Below are positions 1-9,852 of a stretch of DNA of 64,000 nucleotides, piece by piece; position 1 is the first letter of the stretch, and each line of letters begins with the position of its first letter. The notes below the pieces were generated by a model, which had not been told where the DNA came from, ran no database searches, and saw nothing but the letters and a program-made list of their open reading frames with translations. The DNA is taken from positions 3,596,001 to 3,660,000 of the forward strand of contig JAUEDM010000004.1 of the NCBI GenBank assembly GCA_033439685.1. Reading direction: 5' to 3'. Position numbers and translations under genes: made by a program. The stretch is from Apodospora peruviana (Eukaryota; Ascomycota; Sordariomycetes; Sordariales; Lasiosphaeriaceae).

Positions 1-442
1 ATGGAGAGTTTCAGACTGTTCATAACCAGAGGGGCTTATTTATTTACGTACCAAGATACGGATTACGTGCGGTTGTATAAACCGTATGTCTTCATTGCCC
101 CGGTATGAGGAGAGTTAAGTTATCTGAAAAGTCCATCATAAGGTTGAACCTCCACCACAATGCTGAAACTGGTCTTCTTGCCGAATCCACCTGACTTTTG
201 AAACGGGAATAAGAAGATGCTGTGTGAATGGTGGTTCGGATCCGAGGCTTATACCTATCCTGTTTCCCGTCTAATATCTAGACATAACAACAAGATATGT
301 GTCTCATGAACCATCATCCGGGGTAGTAAGCGGGTGTGAATTTCTCAGCTCGCGTTGTGACACAGTACTAAACGATCCATCAATCTCCATCCGGGTTTGA
401 TTTAGCGGTGAAGTTGAAAAGCCTACACTACTAGTGGCCATC
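1..442. other. Intergenic stretch at window start
   Basis: No open frame of convincing length or family resemblance is visible on either strand. It lies 3' of the DUF4291 gene on the minus strand and probably holds its 3' untranslated region plus spacer. Confidence 0.55.
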
Positions 443-1141
443 TCATTCCTCAGGTAAAACCATGCGCAAAGACTTTTGCAACTCCTCGGAAATTTCGAAT
501 GGCCTTTCTACCGGCACCAGCTCCATATCAACCAGCTCCTCATCAGTCACCCCCGGCCTCTCATCCAGCACTCTCTTCAGCTCCCTCGCCTTATCCGTAA
601 CATCCTCTATGCCCACGATCATCTCCTCCGCCCATCGCGGCGTCAAAGCACCAGGTATCCCGATCTGTATGCTCCGGTACTCCAGCTTCTCCAAACGAAC
701 CGTCCTCTCAGGGTCCCACTGAATCTTGACGTCGGATGATTTCTCCCTCTTGTCCTTCTGCTTGTCTGCCGACCCCTGGTCGTTGTCTGGATCACTAGTA
801 GAAGTTTTTCCAGTCGCATGGGGAGTGAGAACACCCCTGGCGAGTAGGCCAACGAAATCGGCGTGCCTCATCTTGATGGCGAGAATTCGCTCCTGGCCGG
901 GGTCTTTATACGAGTATCCCGCGCGGTAAAGCATCCAGGCCCAGCTCGGCTTGACCCATGTCATGCGACTGCCGATGCGGAACTTGGTTGACGCGTCGAG
1001 TTTCTGGGCGGCGACGGCGGCGGAGGCGATTTGGGTGTTGTAGGCTTGGTAGACCGTGATTATTTCGTCGTCATAGAGCGCTCTGATTTGTTTATAAGGG
1101 GTAGTGGTGGCCATTGTCGCGAGCGTTGATTTGGTTGACAA
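443..1141 (-). CDS. DUF4291 family protein
   Basis: A single-exon protein of 232 residues. Residues about 15-110 carry the DUF4291 pattern: IRALYDDEIITVYQAYN near the N-terminus, an RMTWVKPSWAWMLYRAGY block about 45 residues later, then QERILAIKMRHADF. The middle (about 108-140) is a charged, low-complexity linker rich in Lys, Asp and Ser, and the C-terminal part (IQWDPERT...RSIQIGIPGALTPRW) fits the second half of the family. DUF4291 occurs in bacteria and fungi, and I know of no settled biochemical role for the fungal members, so none is assigned. There is no signal peptide or membrane segment. A second Met at position 10 (MATTTPYKQ) is an equally good start. The C-terminus is acidic and about 30 residues longer than the core domain needs. 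Confidence 0.85.
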   Translation of the reverse strand: MSTKSTLATMATTTPYKQIRALYDDEIITVYQAYNTQIASAAVAAQKLDASTKFRIGSRMTWVKPSWAWMLYRAGYSYKDPGQERILAIKMRHADFVGLLARGVLTPHATGKTSTSDPDNDQGSADKQKDKREKSSDVKIQWDPERTVRLEKLEYRSIQIGIPGALTPRWAEEMIVGIEDVTDKARELKRVLDERPGVTDEELVDMELVPVERPFEISEELQKSLRMVLPEE

Positions 1142-2942
1142 GTATACCCGGACCTGTGTTGTTTTCAGAGTAATCTATTTTCACCTTCTCTTGCAGGTTT
1201 CCGCTTTTCCCTTCATGCCTTTTTGCAAATGAAATGAAAATAAATCCAGCGTACACATCATGCCATCCGCCGTTTTGTTCTTGTTGATATTCGTTCTCAC
1301 GAAGATGAACAAGTGTCGGCCGTGACTCAGCCGGTCAATACCAAGGGTGGCTGAGGTCCGAAGAGGTGCATCTGGCTGGGTGATAAGAAAAGGACGAAAA
1401 AAAAACACCCAGTTCGGTCAGAGTTAGGGTGTATCTTATCCCCTGACTATGACTAGATTCGCGCTTGCCATTATTTCTAGACAAAAAATTTGATCGATGT
1501 TGGCAAGAAGAAGTCTTGTTCATGAGGATGATTCCAGTCAGGGACGTGTTAAGGTCAGTAGAGGTATTCCAGGAGAAATATTCATAACTTGCTAATAGGG
1601 AATTCGAAAACATATATCTACTTGCAACTTTGCGATACGAGTCACTAAGACAACACCTTGATGGCAGTCGTATTGACAACATTGCATAGGGGGGGGGGGG
1701 GGGTGAACTGACTGGCACAGCCACAGCTAAGCCACAACTGTCCTTCATCGGTTTGTGGCGCCCCCGCAATCCGGTACCGTTGGAGCTCTTGTTCTCACGA
1801 GGAAATACCGACCTGTCGCGTGGGAAAAGAAGCTTAACCGTGCTAACCTAACGCCTCTCCCAATGTCTGAGACACTCAAAAACGAGATGGATGCTCGAAT
1901 ACACCCTGAAGAGAAGAATTATCACAGTGGCATGAATGGAAAGGGAAGACAGGGGAACGAAACCTCCAACAATCTGGGCGGGAGAGTATGAGGTCATCGA
2001 TCACGACGCGGGCCAATGGGAACGCGTCGCTCCTCGGCTCCTCAACCGTGACTGGATGGACGTCCAACTTCCAACGGGTCGTACCAAGGCAATTGCCCAT
2101 CACGATCACTTTGGATTCTCCCGGCAAATTCGACGCTTCAGCTTGACCGCTTTCCCTGTTTTGGACCTGAACCGTTCAGACCAGACAGACCTGGTGAATG
2201 CCCCGAGCGGAGAGACCCACGAATATCTTGGCAAGTGCCTGATCGCGATTTCACGAAGCCCATCCCCTGGCGCACGGCATTTCGAACCGTGTCATGGCAG
2301 CACATCCCCTGCCTGACGATGATGTCGTTCTCCCAGGGGTCCTTCCTAACCTGGGCCCTGGCATGCGTGGCAGGCTCCCAAGCCCGATGGTTAGCTGCCA
2401 CAGCTGCATCCATCTCCACCTCGAACTGGGAACGGGATTTGAGCTTCGACAAATAACGGAAAGCCGTTATGGCTGTTGCGGACCCTGATTTGCGCCAACG
2501 AAGCGGCCAAACCCCGAGTCTGTAACCGTGCCTTGAAGAAACCGCGGTAAACAGGAGACCGGCTTCGAAAACTTTGGTACAGTTTTCAGGTTCTTTGGCG
2601 TCAAGCTCCTTTTGTTTGTCGCATTAAAACCCATCAGTTCCCACCGATGATATTGCTCCCTAGGTGAGAGCGAGACACAATTCTTCTTTTCTATCTGCAA
2701 ATATCTGCAAAGTAGTTCTCACCGCAGCAGAGCCTCCGAGACCTTTTGAACTGCTGAGGTAGCTTCGCTGTGCTGTGCTGTGACCTCATTGCTCATTTGT
2801 GATTGACGTGCCATCCACCCTCCACGAACGGTGGCGATATCCCATACCGTCCAGCCTTCCAGTCTTTGCACCGACTGGTTCACAGCGATTTGCTGTTCGT
2901 CGGTGGCTTGCAGTGCAGCCACCCCGGCAGCTGCTTGTCATC
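1142..2942. other. Intergenic region between DUF4291 and Kelch genes
   Basis: About 1.8 kb without a gene I can support. Open frames of 75-145 codons exist on both strands but overlap one another, have no recognisable domain and show no coherent splice pattern. It should contain the promoters of both flanking, divergently transcribed genes. It includes a 15-base G run near 1689. Confidence 0.5.
1689..1703. repeat. Homopolymer G tract (15 G)
   Basis: An uninterrupted run of 15 G residues in the intergenic region. Runs of this length are rare in fungal genomes and are prone to assembly and polymerase-slippage error. Confidence 0.9.
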
Positions 2943-5900
2943 ATGTCTTTCGTCAACCTGCGGCAGTCATCATATTCCCCGGACCCTGAAATAGACCTAC
3001 ACCTCTCTCCACCTCGTCGACCCAAATTCCACCACCAAAACACCAATGATCGAATCCGCGAAGGCTCAAGAAGGCCTCCATCCTTCTCTATGATCAGCAA
3101 GATTAAGAAAGACCGCAAGTCTGTATTCAAAGAACTGGGGTTGGACACCGATACCCCCAGTCCGCAGTATCCCGGCGACCACGAACCGAGCTTGGCCTCA
3201 CCCAGAAGCACCACGACCCGCGCGTCAGGTCGGGTCCCCGAGAGCGAGAGCGACGGAGACGGGGACGACGGAAGAAGCGAGACGGAAAAGACAAGAGCAC
3301 CGCACGAGGCTCAAGATCAGCACTCTGAGACCGACTCGATCCCGCGAACGCCGACCAGCCCGTCGTCGTCGTCCAGAAACAAACCGTGGTACTCAGGATT
3401 GATGCCTGGGCGGAGACCGAGGATCAAAACGGTATCAAGTGCTCCACCTTCCACCATGAACGGCCTCACGAGGCTGTCCACGACCGCGCTGCTCATTGCC
3501 GTTGTTCTTCCCGCGTTTAGTTACTTCAATGGGCGCACAGAGGTTTCGCTCAGTGGTGCAGACGCCGGCGTGATCAGATCAAGGGCACCAGCACCAGCTT
3601 CCGCTCCCACCATCGAGGCAAGGGCGGATAGCCCGACGGACGTGTGTACGAGATGGGCTGGTCAAAGTGAGTTTTTCTCTAATGCTGGTTTCTGGTAACA
3701 CGTGCTGACTGAAGCTTTGAAAGCCGCACAACTGAACGGAACATTATACATTTACGGCGGTCAAGCCAAGACCAGTGCGGATCAGACCACCAACACTTGG
3801 AGTAAGACAACACACCAATATCTCGCTTGTTTAGTGGAACAGCGGAACAGCTACTAATAGTCTCATAGATAATAACTTCCTCACCCTTGATCTCACAAAG
3901 TCGTGGGACGTCTCATCCCCAGCCATCCGGGGTCTCCCTCAACCATCAGGACCCCCCGCCGTATCCCTGGGCTACCTGTGGAACGACTACAATAACCTAT
4001 TCCTCTACGGCGGAGAATTCGCCGACAATCCGTTTGTCGAGCCCGCACCGGTATCAACCTGGAAATATTCCATCCACGATCAGAAATGGACCGAATACAA
4101 GGACCAAAAGACGCTGGCCGGCAACAATTCCGACGGCGGTAACACGCCTGTCCAAAGATCCGCCGAAGGCGCCGGTCTATCCGTCCCTGAATTGGGCATG
4201 AGCTGGTACTTTGGCGGCCATCTCGACCTCTCGACCACGCCCGGTTGGTCCAACCAGGTTGCACGCGTTTACCTGAAGAGTCTCCTCGAGTTCACGCACC
4301 CTGGATTCGGAAACGACGGCGTACATTCTCTTGTCAACAGCGGAGCAGCCGAGAGCGGGGCGTACAGAAACATCACCGAGGGCGGACTGCAGACCGACGC
4401 CGGGTTCTCGGAAAGAGCCGACGGTGTGTTGGTGTTTGTGCCCGGTTGGGGAGACAAAGGCGTCCTGATTGGCCTGGCTGGGGGCACCGACTCGACGTTC
4501 ACGAATGATTTCTCCACGCTCGACGTGTACGATATTGCCAAGTCGGAATGGTACCACCAGGAGACTCGCGGCGACCCTCCTGCTGTGCGAGTAAATCCGT
4601 GCGCGGTGATTGCTTCGGCGCCGGACGCGTCGAGTTTCCAGATTTATCTGTACGGAGGGCAGAATCTGCAGCCTTATGTACGTTCCATTACCCCATCACT
4701 CAACTAATTTTTGGATATTCACAACCCAAACAGAAAGAACAAATCCAGTACGATGACATGTACATCCTGTCCATCCCATCCTTCACCTGGATCAAAGCGC
4801 CCCAGTCAGGGAGCAACAAACCGGCCCCGCGCGCAGGCCACATGTGTAATCTCCGCGACGGCCAAATCGTCGTCGTGGGCGGCTACGTCGGAAAGAACAT
4901 CCCCTGCGACTCGCCCGGAATCTACGTCTTCGACGCCAGCACCTTAGAATGGGTATCCTCCTTCACGGCACTCGACCACCCAGCAGACCTCAACCCCGAG
5001 AACTCCGTCCTGGCCAACTCATTCGGCTACCGCGTTCCGGACGTCGTGGCCAGCGTCATCGGAGGCGACGAGAACGGCGGCGCGACAGCCACAACCCCAG
5101 CGGCTGGGCCAGCCACGGGCGGCCCATTTGCAACGGGTAAATCTCCCGCTTTCACGATTACAGATGCCGGCAGTACGGCAACGGTAACCCGCTGGGGCCC
5201 CGGCGCGACGACCACCGGAGATCCAGTGCCCGGTAACAATATCCCCGGTTCCAACACAAACACTTCTTCTCCCAGTGAAGACCGCCGCGCCGGACTAATC
5301 GCGGCATGTGTGATTGCCGGCATCGCCGGCTTACTGGCCGCATACCTTGGCTACTGCGCCTGGCTTTACCGGCGTCAAGTCCGCGCGTACAAGTCCCACC
5401 TCGCCATCAGCAACCGCTACAGTCCGGCCGGCTACTCAACGGGTGGGCTGAGCGGCTTCGCAGCGTTTTTCGGCGGTCGCAAGTCCAGCAAGGAAAGCAA
5501 GAAATCCGACCGCAGTGGCCGTGGCGGAGCTGGTGCTGCAGCTGCAGCTGCAGCAACCGCAGGGGCAAGAGAAAGCGTCCGCCGCCATCACCTGCGCGAC
5601 ACGTCAACCAGCACAGGCGGCGACAGAAACTCCTGGCAACAGCCAGCCGTGGAACCAAAATACTCCCTTTTCGACGACGAACCTACCCCGGAAAGCGGGT
5701 ACTACTCGGCCAGCAATACCGGCAGCCACGCCACGCGCCCTCCGCCCGTTCCCGGCGGGGCTTGGTGGCGAGACGACAGCCACGGTGGGAGCAGCGGGAC
5801 GGGCGTCCGGTTCCCCAGCGGCAGCGGGACCGGGACGACACCCGGTACCGGTACTGTTCCTAGTTATGGCGCGACTCCAGCGGGGGAAAAGACTGGCGGC

Positions 5901-6113
5901 GGCGGCGGCGACGGGGGCAGAAGAACGAGCGGGGAGTCGAGCAGTTCTGCTGAGGCGCTGCTCGAGGGCCAGGAGCCGAGTTTCTTTAGTGTCGTCCTTG
6001 GACCGAGGAGGGCGCTGCGGGTTGTTAATGGACTGGAAGGCGCCGACGCGAGCTCGCATGATCATGACGAGCGTGATGACGATGACGACGAGGAGAGGAT
6101 GATTAGGGCTTAA
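2943..6113 (+). CDS. Kelch-repeat (galactose-oxidase-like propeller) membrane protein
   Basis: Four exons: 2943-3666, 3715-3801, 3869-4677 and 4734-6113, giving 999 residues with all phases consistent. Exon 2 could instead start at 3724, nine bases later and in frame. The N-terminal 170 residues are basic, Ser/Pro-rich and disordered. A first hydrophobic segment (about 175-195, STTALLIAVVLPAFSYF) acts as a signal anchor. It is followed by beta-propeller blades with Kelch signatures: LYIYGGQ, LFLYGGEF, SWYFGGHL, IYLYGGQN and IVVVGGYVG. A Gly/Thr-rich linker leads to a second transmembrane helix (about 725-750, AGLIAACVIAGIAGLLAAYLGY), then a long Gly/Ser/Ala-rich cytosolic tail ending in an acidic Asp/Glu run. 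The predicted topology is propeller outside or in the lumen, both ends in the cytosol. An upstream in-frame Met at 2799 exists, but MSFVNLRQSS at 2943 looks like the natural start. Substrate and partners are unknown. Confidence 0.85.
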
Positions 6114-6513
6114 CGCAGGGTTTCGGATTGAAGATCAGGTGTATATAGCGCGCACACACGCACAAGATGATTGCACAGGATGATGTTAACGGCACAGTTA
6201 CGGCTCGATACCCCTTTTATTTTGTCTTTCAGTCAGATAGCAACAAATAATACTACATTAGAGTTATGATACCAACATTGAATTGAGATATTAGCTCCTT
6301 TATGACTCGTATTTATGCGTGTGGTGATGGCGCGCAAGCACGACAAAACATCTTAGAGAAGATATCATAGTTAATTTGCTGCGCAGTTCAGCTGAGCAGC
6401 GGTATTTCTGTTCGTTATATACAATGTTCCCAAAAGCGTGGTATCTACAAGAAAGAAAAAACCTATGATTCCATGACTCTCGGTTCGTCTCCTCAAATCT
6501 TCAGGCACTCCCT
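6114..6513. other. Convergent 3' intergenic region
   Basis: About 400 bp between two converging genes. It is AT-richer than the flanks and without open frames of note, so it probably carries both 3' untranslated regions. Confidence 0.55.
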
Positions 6514-7701
6514 TCACAAAGCAAAGCGATAAAGAAAATACGGCCTTAGACGGTGGAATATGCTCTCGGCCTGCGAAAAGTCGCCCATCTGCGTCAGGTG
6601 CTGCACCGTGTCGAGCGTCAACGATGTGAGCTGAAATCTCCTCCACATCTTCTGCTTCTGACTATCGTTCACCGGCGAGCTATCCACCAACTGCGGCCCC
6701 GTTTTGCTCAAGTACTTTATGGCGCGGTCAGGCGAAGGTCTGGCCGGATGGTGCAGCTCGAGGTGGGCATGATACATCTCCAATTTGGGATTGTTGGCAC
6801 CCAAGACGCCCGAGAAGGCATCATACAAATCCACGGCCGGGAGCTTGTGTCTCCACGAGTAGGCCGTTGTTTCCCAGGCCAGATCTTTCCATGCGTAGTT
6901 GAGACGACCGGGCGACACGGAATTGTCCGAGAATAGGGACTGGCCTTGCAGCATTAGTTTATAAGCGTCGTCTAGCTCGACGACGTTACGGTGTTTGGCG
7001 TTGACGAGGGTATACAGCATCGAGTGGAGCTCGGGGTGGTTGGCGTCGATGCGGACCAGACGCTCCAGCCATTGCCAGGCTAGTCCGTCGAGGCCCTCGG
7101 CCAGCATGAAATATAGCAGCAGCTTGGAGAACTGCTGCTGGTCTTGGAAGTACAATAGGTTCCGCTCCTGGCCCGAGGCGCGGAGCCACTTCAGAACAAG
7201 GAGACCGGCGCCCGACTCCTTTATTGCGTCTTTGACCGATATGACGGCTGATTGCTCGATGTTCTGCTTCACCTTAAGGAGGAAGCCGTGTGCGCGAGGG
7301 ATGGTCATGATGCCCCTTGCCACGGCAATCTCGAAGACCGCCTTCGGGTCGGTCCCGGCCTGTCCACCGACATCCGACGACGCAAACTTCTTGGGTGACC
7401 CATTGTAGCTAAATAGGGGATTGTCGAGGATGGCGTGCATATGTCGATCTGTTGGGCGGCGGCGAGACACAGCGTCTGACTTGGAAGTAGCAGCTGTCGG
7501 GAGGTAGGAAACGGCTGGAGCGGAACCGGCGGGAATCTGGGCTGGCTCGGGCGTCCAGCCGTGCTCTGCGTCAAGCTGAGCCCGGAAGGACTTGGTGATG
7601 GAGTTGAGGAGCTTCTGGGTCCTGTGCTGGTTCAGTGGGAGGGGGTGGTGGATTGACGGGAAGATGCTCTTGAGCGAGCCGAGCGATTGGGTCGAGAACA
7701 T
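6514..7701 (-). CDS. Putative mitochondrial fungal protein of unknown function
   Basis: A single open frame of 395 residues. The N-terminus (MFSTQSLGSLKSIF... with Arg and Lys but no acidic residue in the first 40) looks like a mitochondrial presequence. The body is helical and contains HMHAILDNPLFSYNGSPKKF at about 85-105, a segment that reads like a conserved fungal block, then a long helical region without cofactor or catalytic motifs, in the style of TPR/PPR-like solenoid proteins. I do not recognise a named family, and an organelle gene-expression factor is only a guess. No transmembrane helix is clear. The gene converges on the Kelch gene and diverges from DEF1 across 2.1 kb. Confidence 0.7.
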   Translation of the reverse strand: MFSTQSLGSLKSIFPSIHHPLPLNQHRTQKLLNSITKSFRAQLDAEHGWTPEPAQIPAGSAPAVSYLPTAATSKSDAVSRRRPTDRHMHAILDNPLFSYNGSPKKFASSDVGGQAGTDPKAVFEIAVARGIMTIPRAHGFLLKVKQNIEQSAVISVKDAIKESGAGLLVLKWLRASGQERNLLYFQDQQQFSKLLLYFMLAEGLDGLAWQWLERLVRIDANHPELHSMLYTLVNAKHRNVVELDDAYKLMLQGQSLFSDNSVSPGRLNYAWKDLAWETTAYSWRHKLPAVDLYDAFSGVLGANNPKLEMYHAHLELHHPARPSPDRAIKYLSKTGPQLVDSSPVNDSQKQKMWRRFQLTSLTLDTVQHLTQMGDFSQAESIFHRLRPYFLYRFAL

Positions 7702-9852
7702 TTTCGGTTTCTATTCAGGTCACTGAGAGCCAGTCAATGGCTCTTCAATGACCACGTCAATGCCGCCGACAGTTGGTGTTTTCCGGAGTTGGCTGTGGTA
7801 GTGACGCTATCATCGGACGGAGATCATGGCATGATGATAGATAACCCCACTCTGGAACCAGGTCGGCAGGCGGCCAAAGCTGGTGTAAGGTGCACGTGAT
7901 CTGGCGAGCTGATGCCACTTGCAGCTTCCCCCTCCGGCTTGGCAGTCAGGAGTGATTCGGTTCGGGAGTCGGGACTTGGGAGACATGGAAGGTCCGATGT
8001 GGTGTCCACTTTCCATTTCGCTGTTATCCACCACCTGCCTTCTCCGATCGGGCTCGGAGCCGACCTACTGTAAATACTCCACATCCGTACGAAGTAGATC
8101 ACGATATACCATGCAGCTTCCATATCATAGGAAAAGCTTGGAGCTGTTTGCTGGTCCCTCCCGCTGCAGCAGCGCTGCCCAGTGATTGCCTTGTGCTGGC
8201 GGCTGCATGTCCGCCCAGTGCAACAGGCTCTCCTCCGTTACAGCAGCTTTGTCTCATGGCCTCCCAGACAGCGCCATGACTACGGCCCAGATACGGCCGG
8301 TACAGTGCAAACCGAGAGCCAGCCGAGAGCCGGATTACAGCTTAGCGAGTTAGCAAGTTAGCGAGTTAGCGAGAAGGTCGAGACGCCAAAAGTCAATTCC
8401 AGAGAAAGGTCGAGATTCGTTTACTGACTCGGAGGTTCAGTCATCACCCGGTTTCGGACGCGGATCTGTTTGGACAAAGGAACCGATGTTTCTCTGGATG
8501 ATCAGCACGGCAAGCCGCTATCAAAGTCATCTGACACATCGGAGATCCGGGGTACAGATAGTTAACCTCTCGACGATGCACGACATTATGGACAACGGCT
8601 ACGGACTAGAGATACAGTTTGATGAAAGCACAAGGAGAAGCAGAGGTGTCATGTGACATTCATCGACCAAGATCCAAAATCCACACAGGGGCAAGGCTTG
8701 CTGGCTATGAGCTGTCCAGTGCCCAGCGCGTCCAAGGGCAACCGGGCTAAACCCTTTTCGAGCTGTTCCTGGCGCAGCCCTGACGTCGACTCTCCCGCGA
8801 TTGGATTGGGCACGCTACCAATTCACAGCGAGACACACCAAGCCCAGAACCCGACCAACCGCCCTGCTGCAGCCTGCCGCAGAGGTTGGGGCTTGCTGAC
8901 CAGCTTCGCCCCCTCGTTGCATCGTGGACCACACGGGATGCGCCCATCCTCCAATTTGGTCAGGAGATCGGTGCCTCCAAGGGGGCAAACCCCCAGCAGC
9001 TGACTGATTCAATGCCGTGTCAATGGTAAGGCCACAGTACTGTCGAACTTGCAATTGTATTTGCATCGTTTGATCGAGACATTTCCATTGTCCTGCAAGA
9101 CGATGTACTGTAGTAAAGTGACTGAATGATGCACGTCCTGCCGTAGTGAATGGATGGTGCACTCGAGACAAGGCCGTGAACTTTGATCCAGCTTTGTGCA
9201 CTTTCATCTGAAATTCCACCCATTGCCCAACCAGCGTGCCCAGCTGTGTCCAGAAAAACCTCGTGCAAATCCGGTCAAGCTTCCAGGTCTCGCCCTGCAA
9301 TTTGCGTGCATATCCATATTCACTACAGTGTGCCTCATTCGAACTTGTCTCGACAAGTTGCAGGTTGCTGCCTCAATGTGGAGGTGAGGTTCTGCGCCGT
9401 GCCGCGCCCGGTTTTGGCACTGCCTTTCGTCTCGTGCTTTGCGTGCAGTCAATGGGTGTGGGTGCGTAGCACTGTCCTTGGGGGATTTTTTGGGGCCCTG
9501 GGGCCTGAGTGGGTGCAGCTGGCTGCATTCGCGGCAAGGGGTGGCCCTCCGGTCGCTTTTTTTTTGGCGGGCCAATTCTGAATCGTCAAAACCCGAATCC
9601 TTTTCTGCTTCTCCCTCCTCCAACAATCCCACGTACCTATCCTCCCGACCATCAATCACCACCACCATTATCGCGGATCGCACACGGTTCGCCCCGTCAC
9701 CGAATTGTTTTGTCTTGCATTCGGTGCACACATACTTCCATCTTCTTTTGACATTTTGCCTTTCGATTGCTTGACCGAGCTGCCGACGACGAGACGCGAC
9801 TCATCGCCCCCAAGCCATACATTCAACCCAATCCATATCACACATCTCAGCA
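7702..9852. other. Intergenic region upstream of DEF1
   Basis: A divergent 2.1-kb spacer. Open frames here are short and mutually overlapping, with no domain. The 300 bp before the DEF1 start are CT- and CA-rich with ATC/CAC-rich leader sequence, as expected of a long 5' untranslated region. A four-copy 8-bp tandem repeat lies at 8342-8373. Confidence 0.5.
8342..8373. repeat. Short tandem repeat, 8-bp unit x4
   Basis: Four adjacent copies of the unit TTAGCGAG, with one substitution (TTAGCAAG) in the second copy. It lies in the spacer between the mitochondrial-protein gene and DEF1. Confidence 0.85.

Noticed and set aside
1936..2452. Overlapping frames of 104-126 codons on both strands between DUF4291 and the Kelch gene
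   Set aside because: Neither has a recognisable motif, and they contradict each other. No consistent splice extension was found.
5027..6102. Long antisense and alternative-frame ORFs inside the last Kelch exon
   Set aside because: They are shadows of GC-rich Gly/Ser/Pro-coding sequence. The sense frame carries the membrane helix and the splice-consistent structure.
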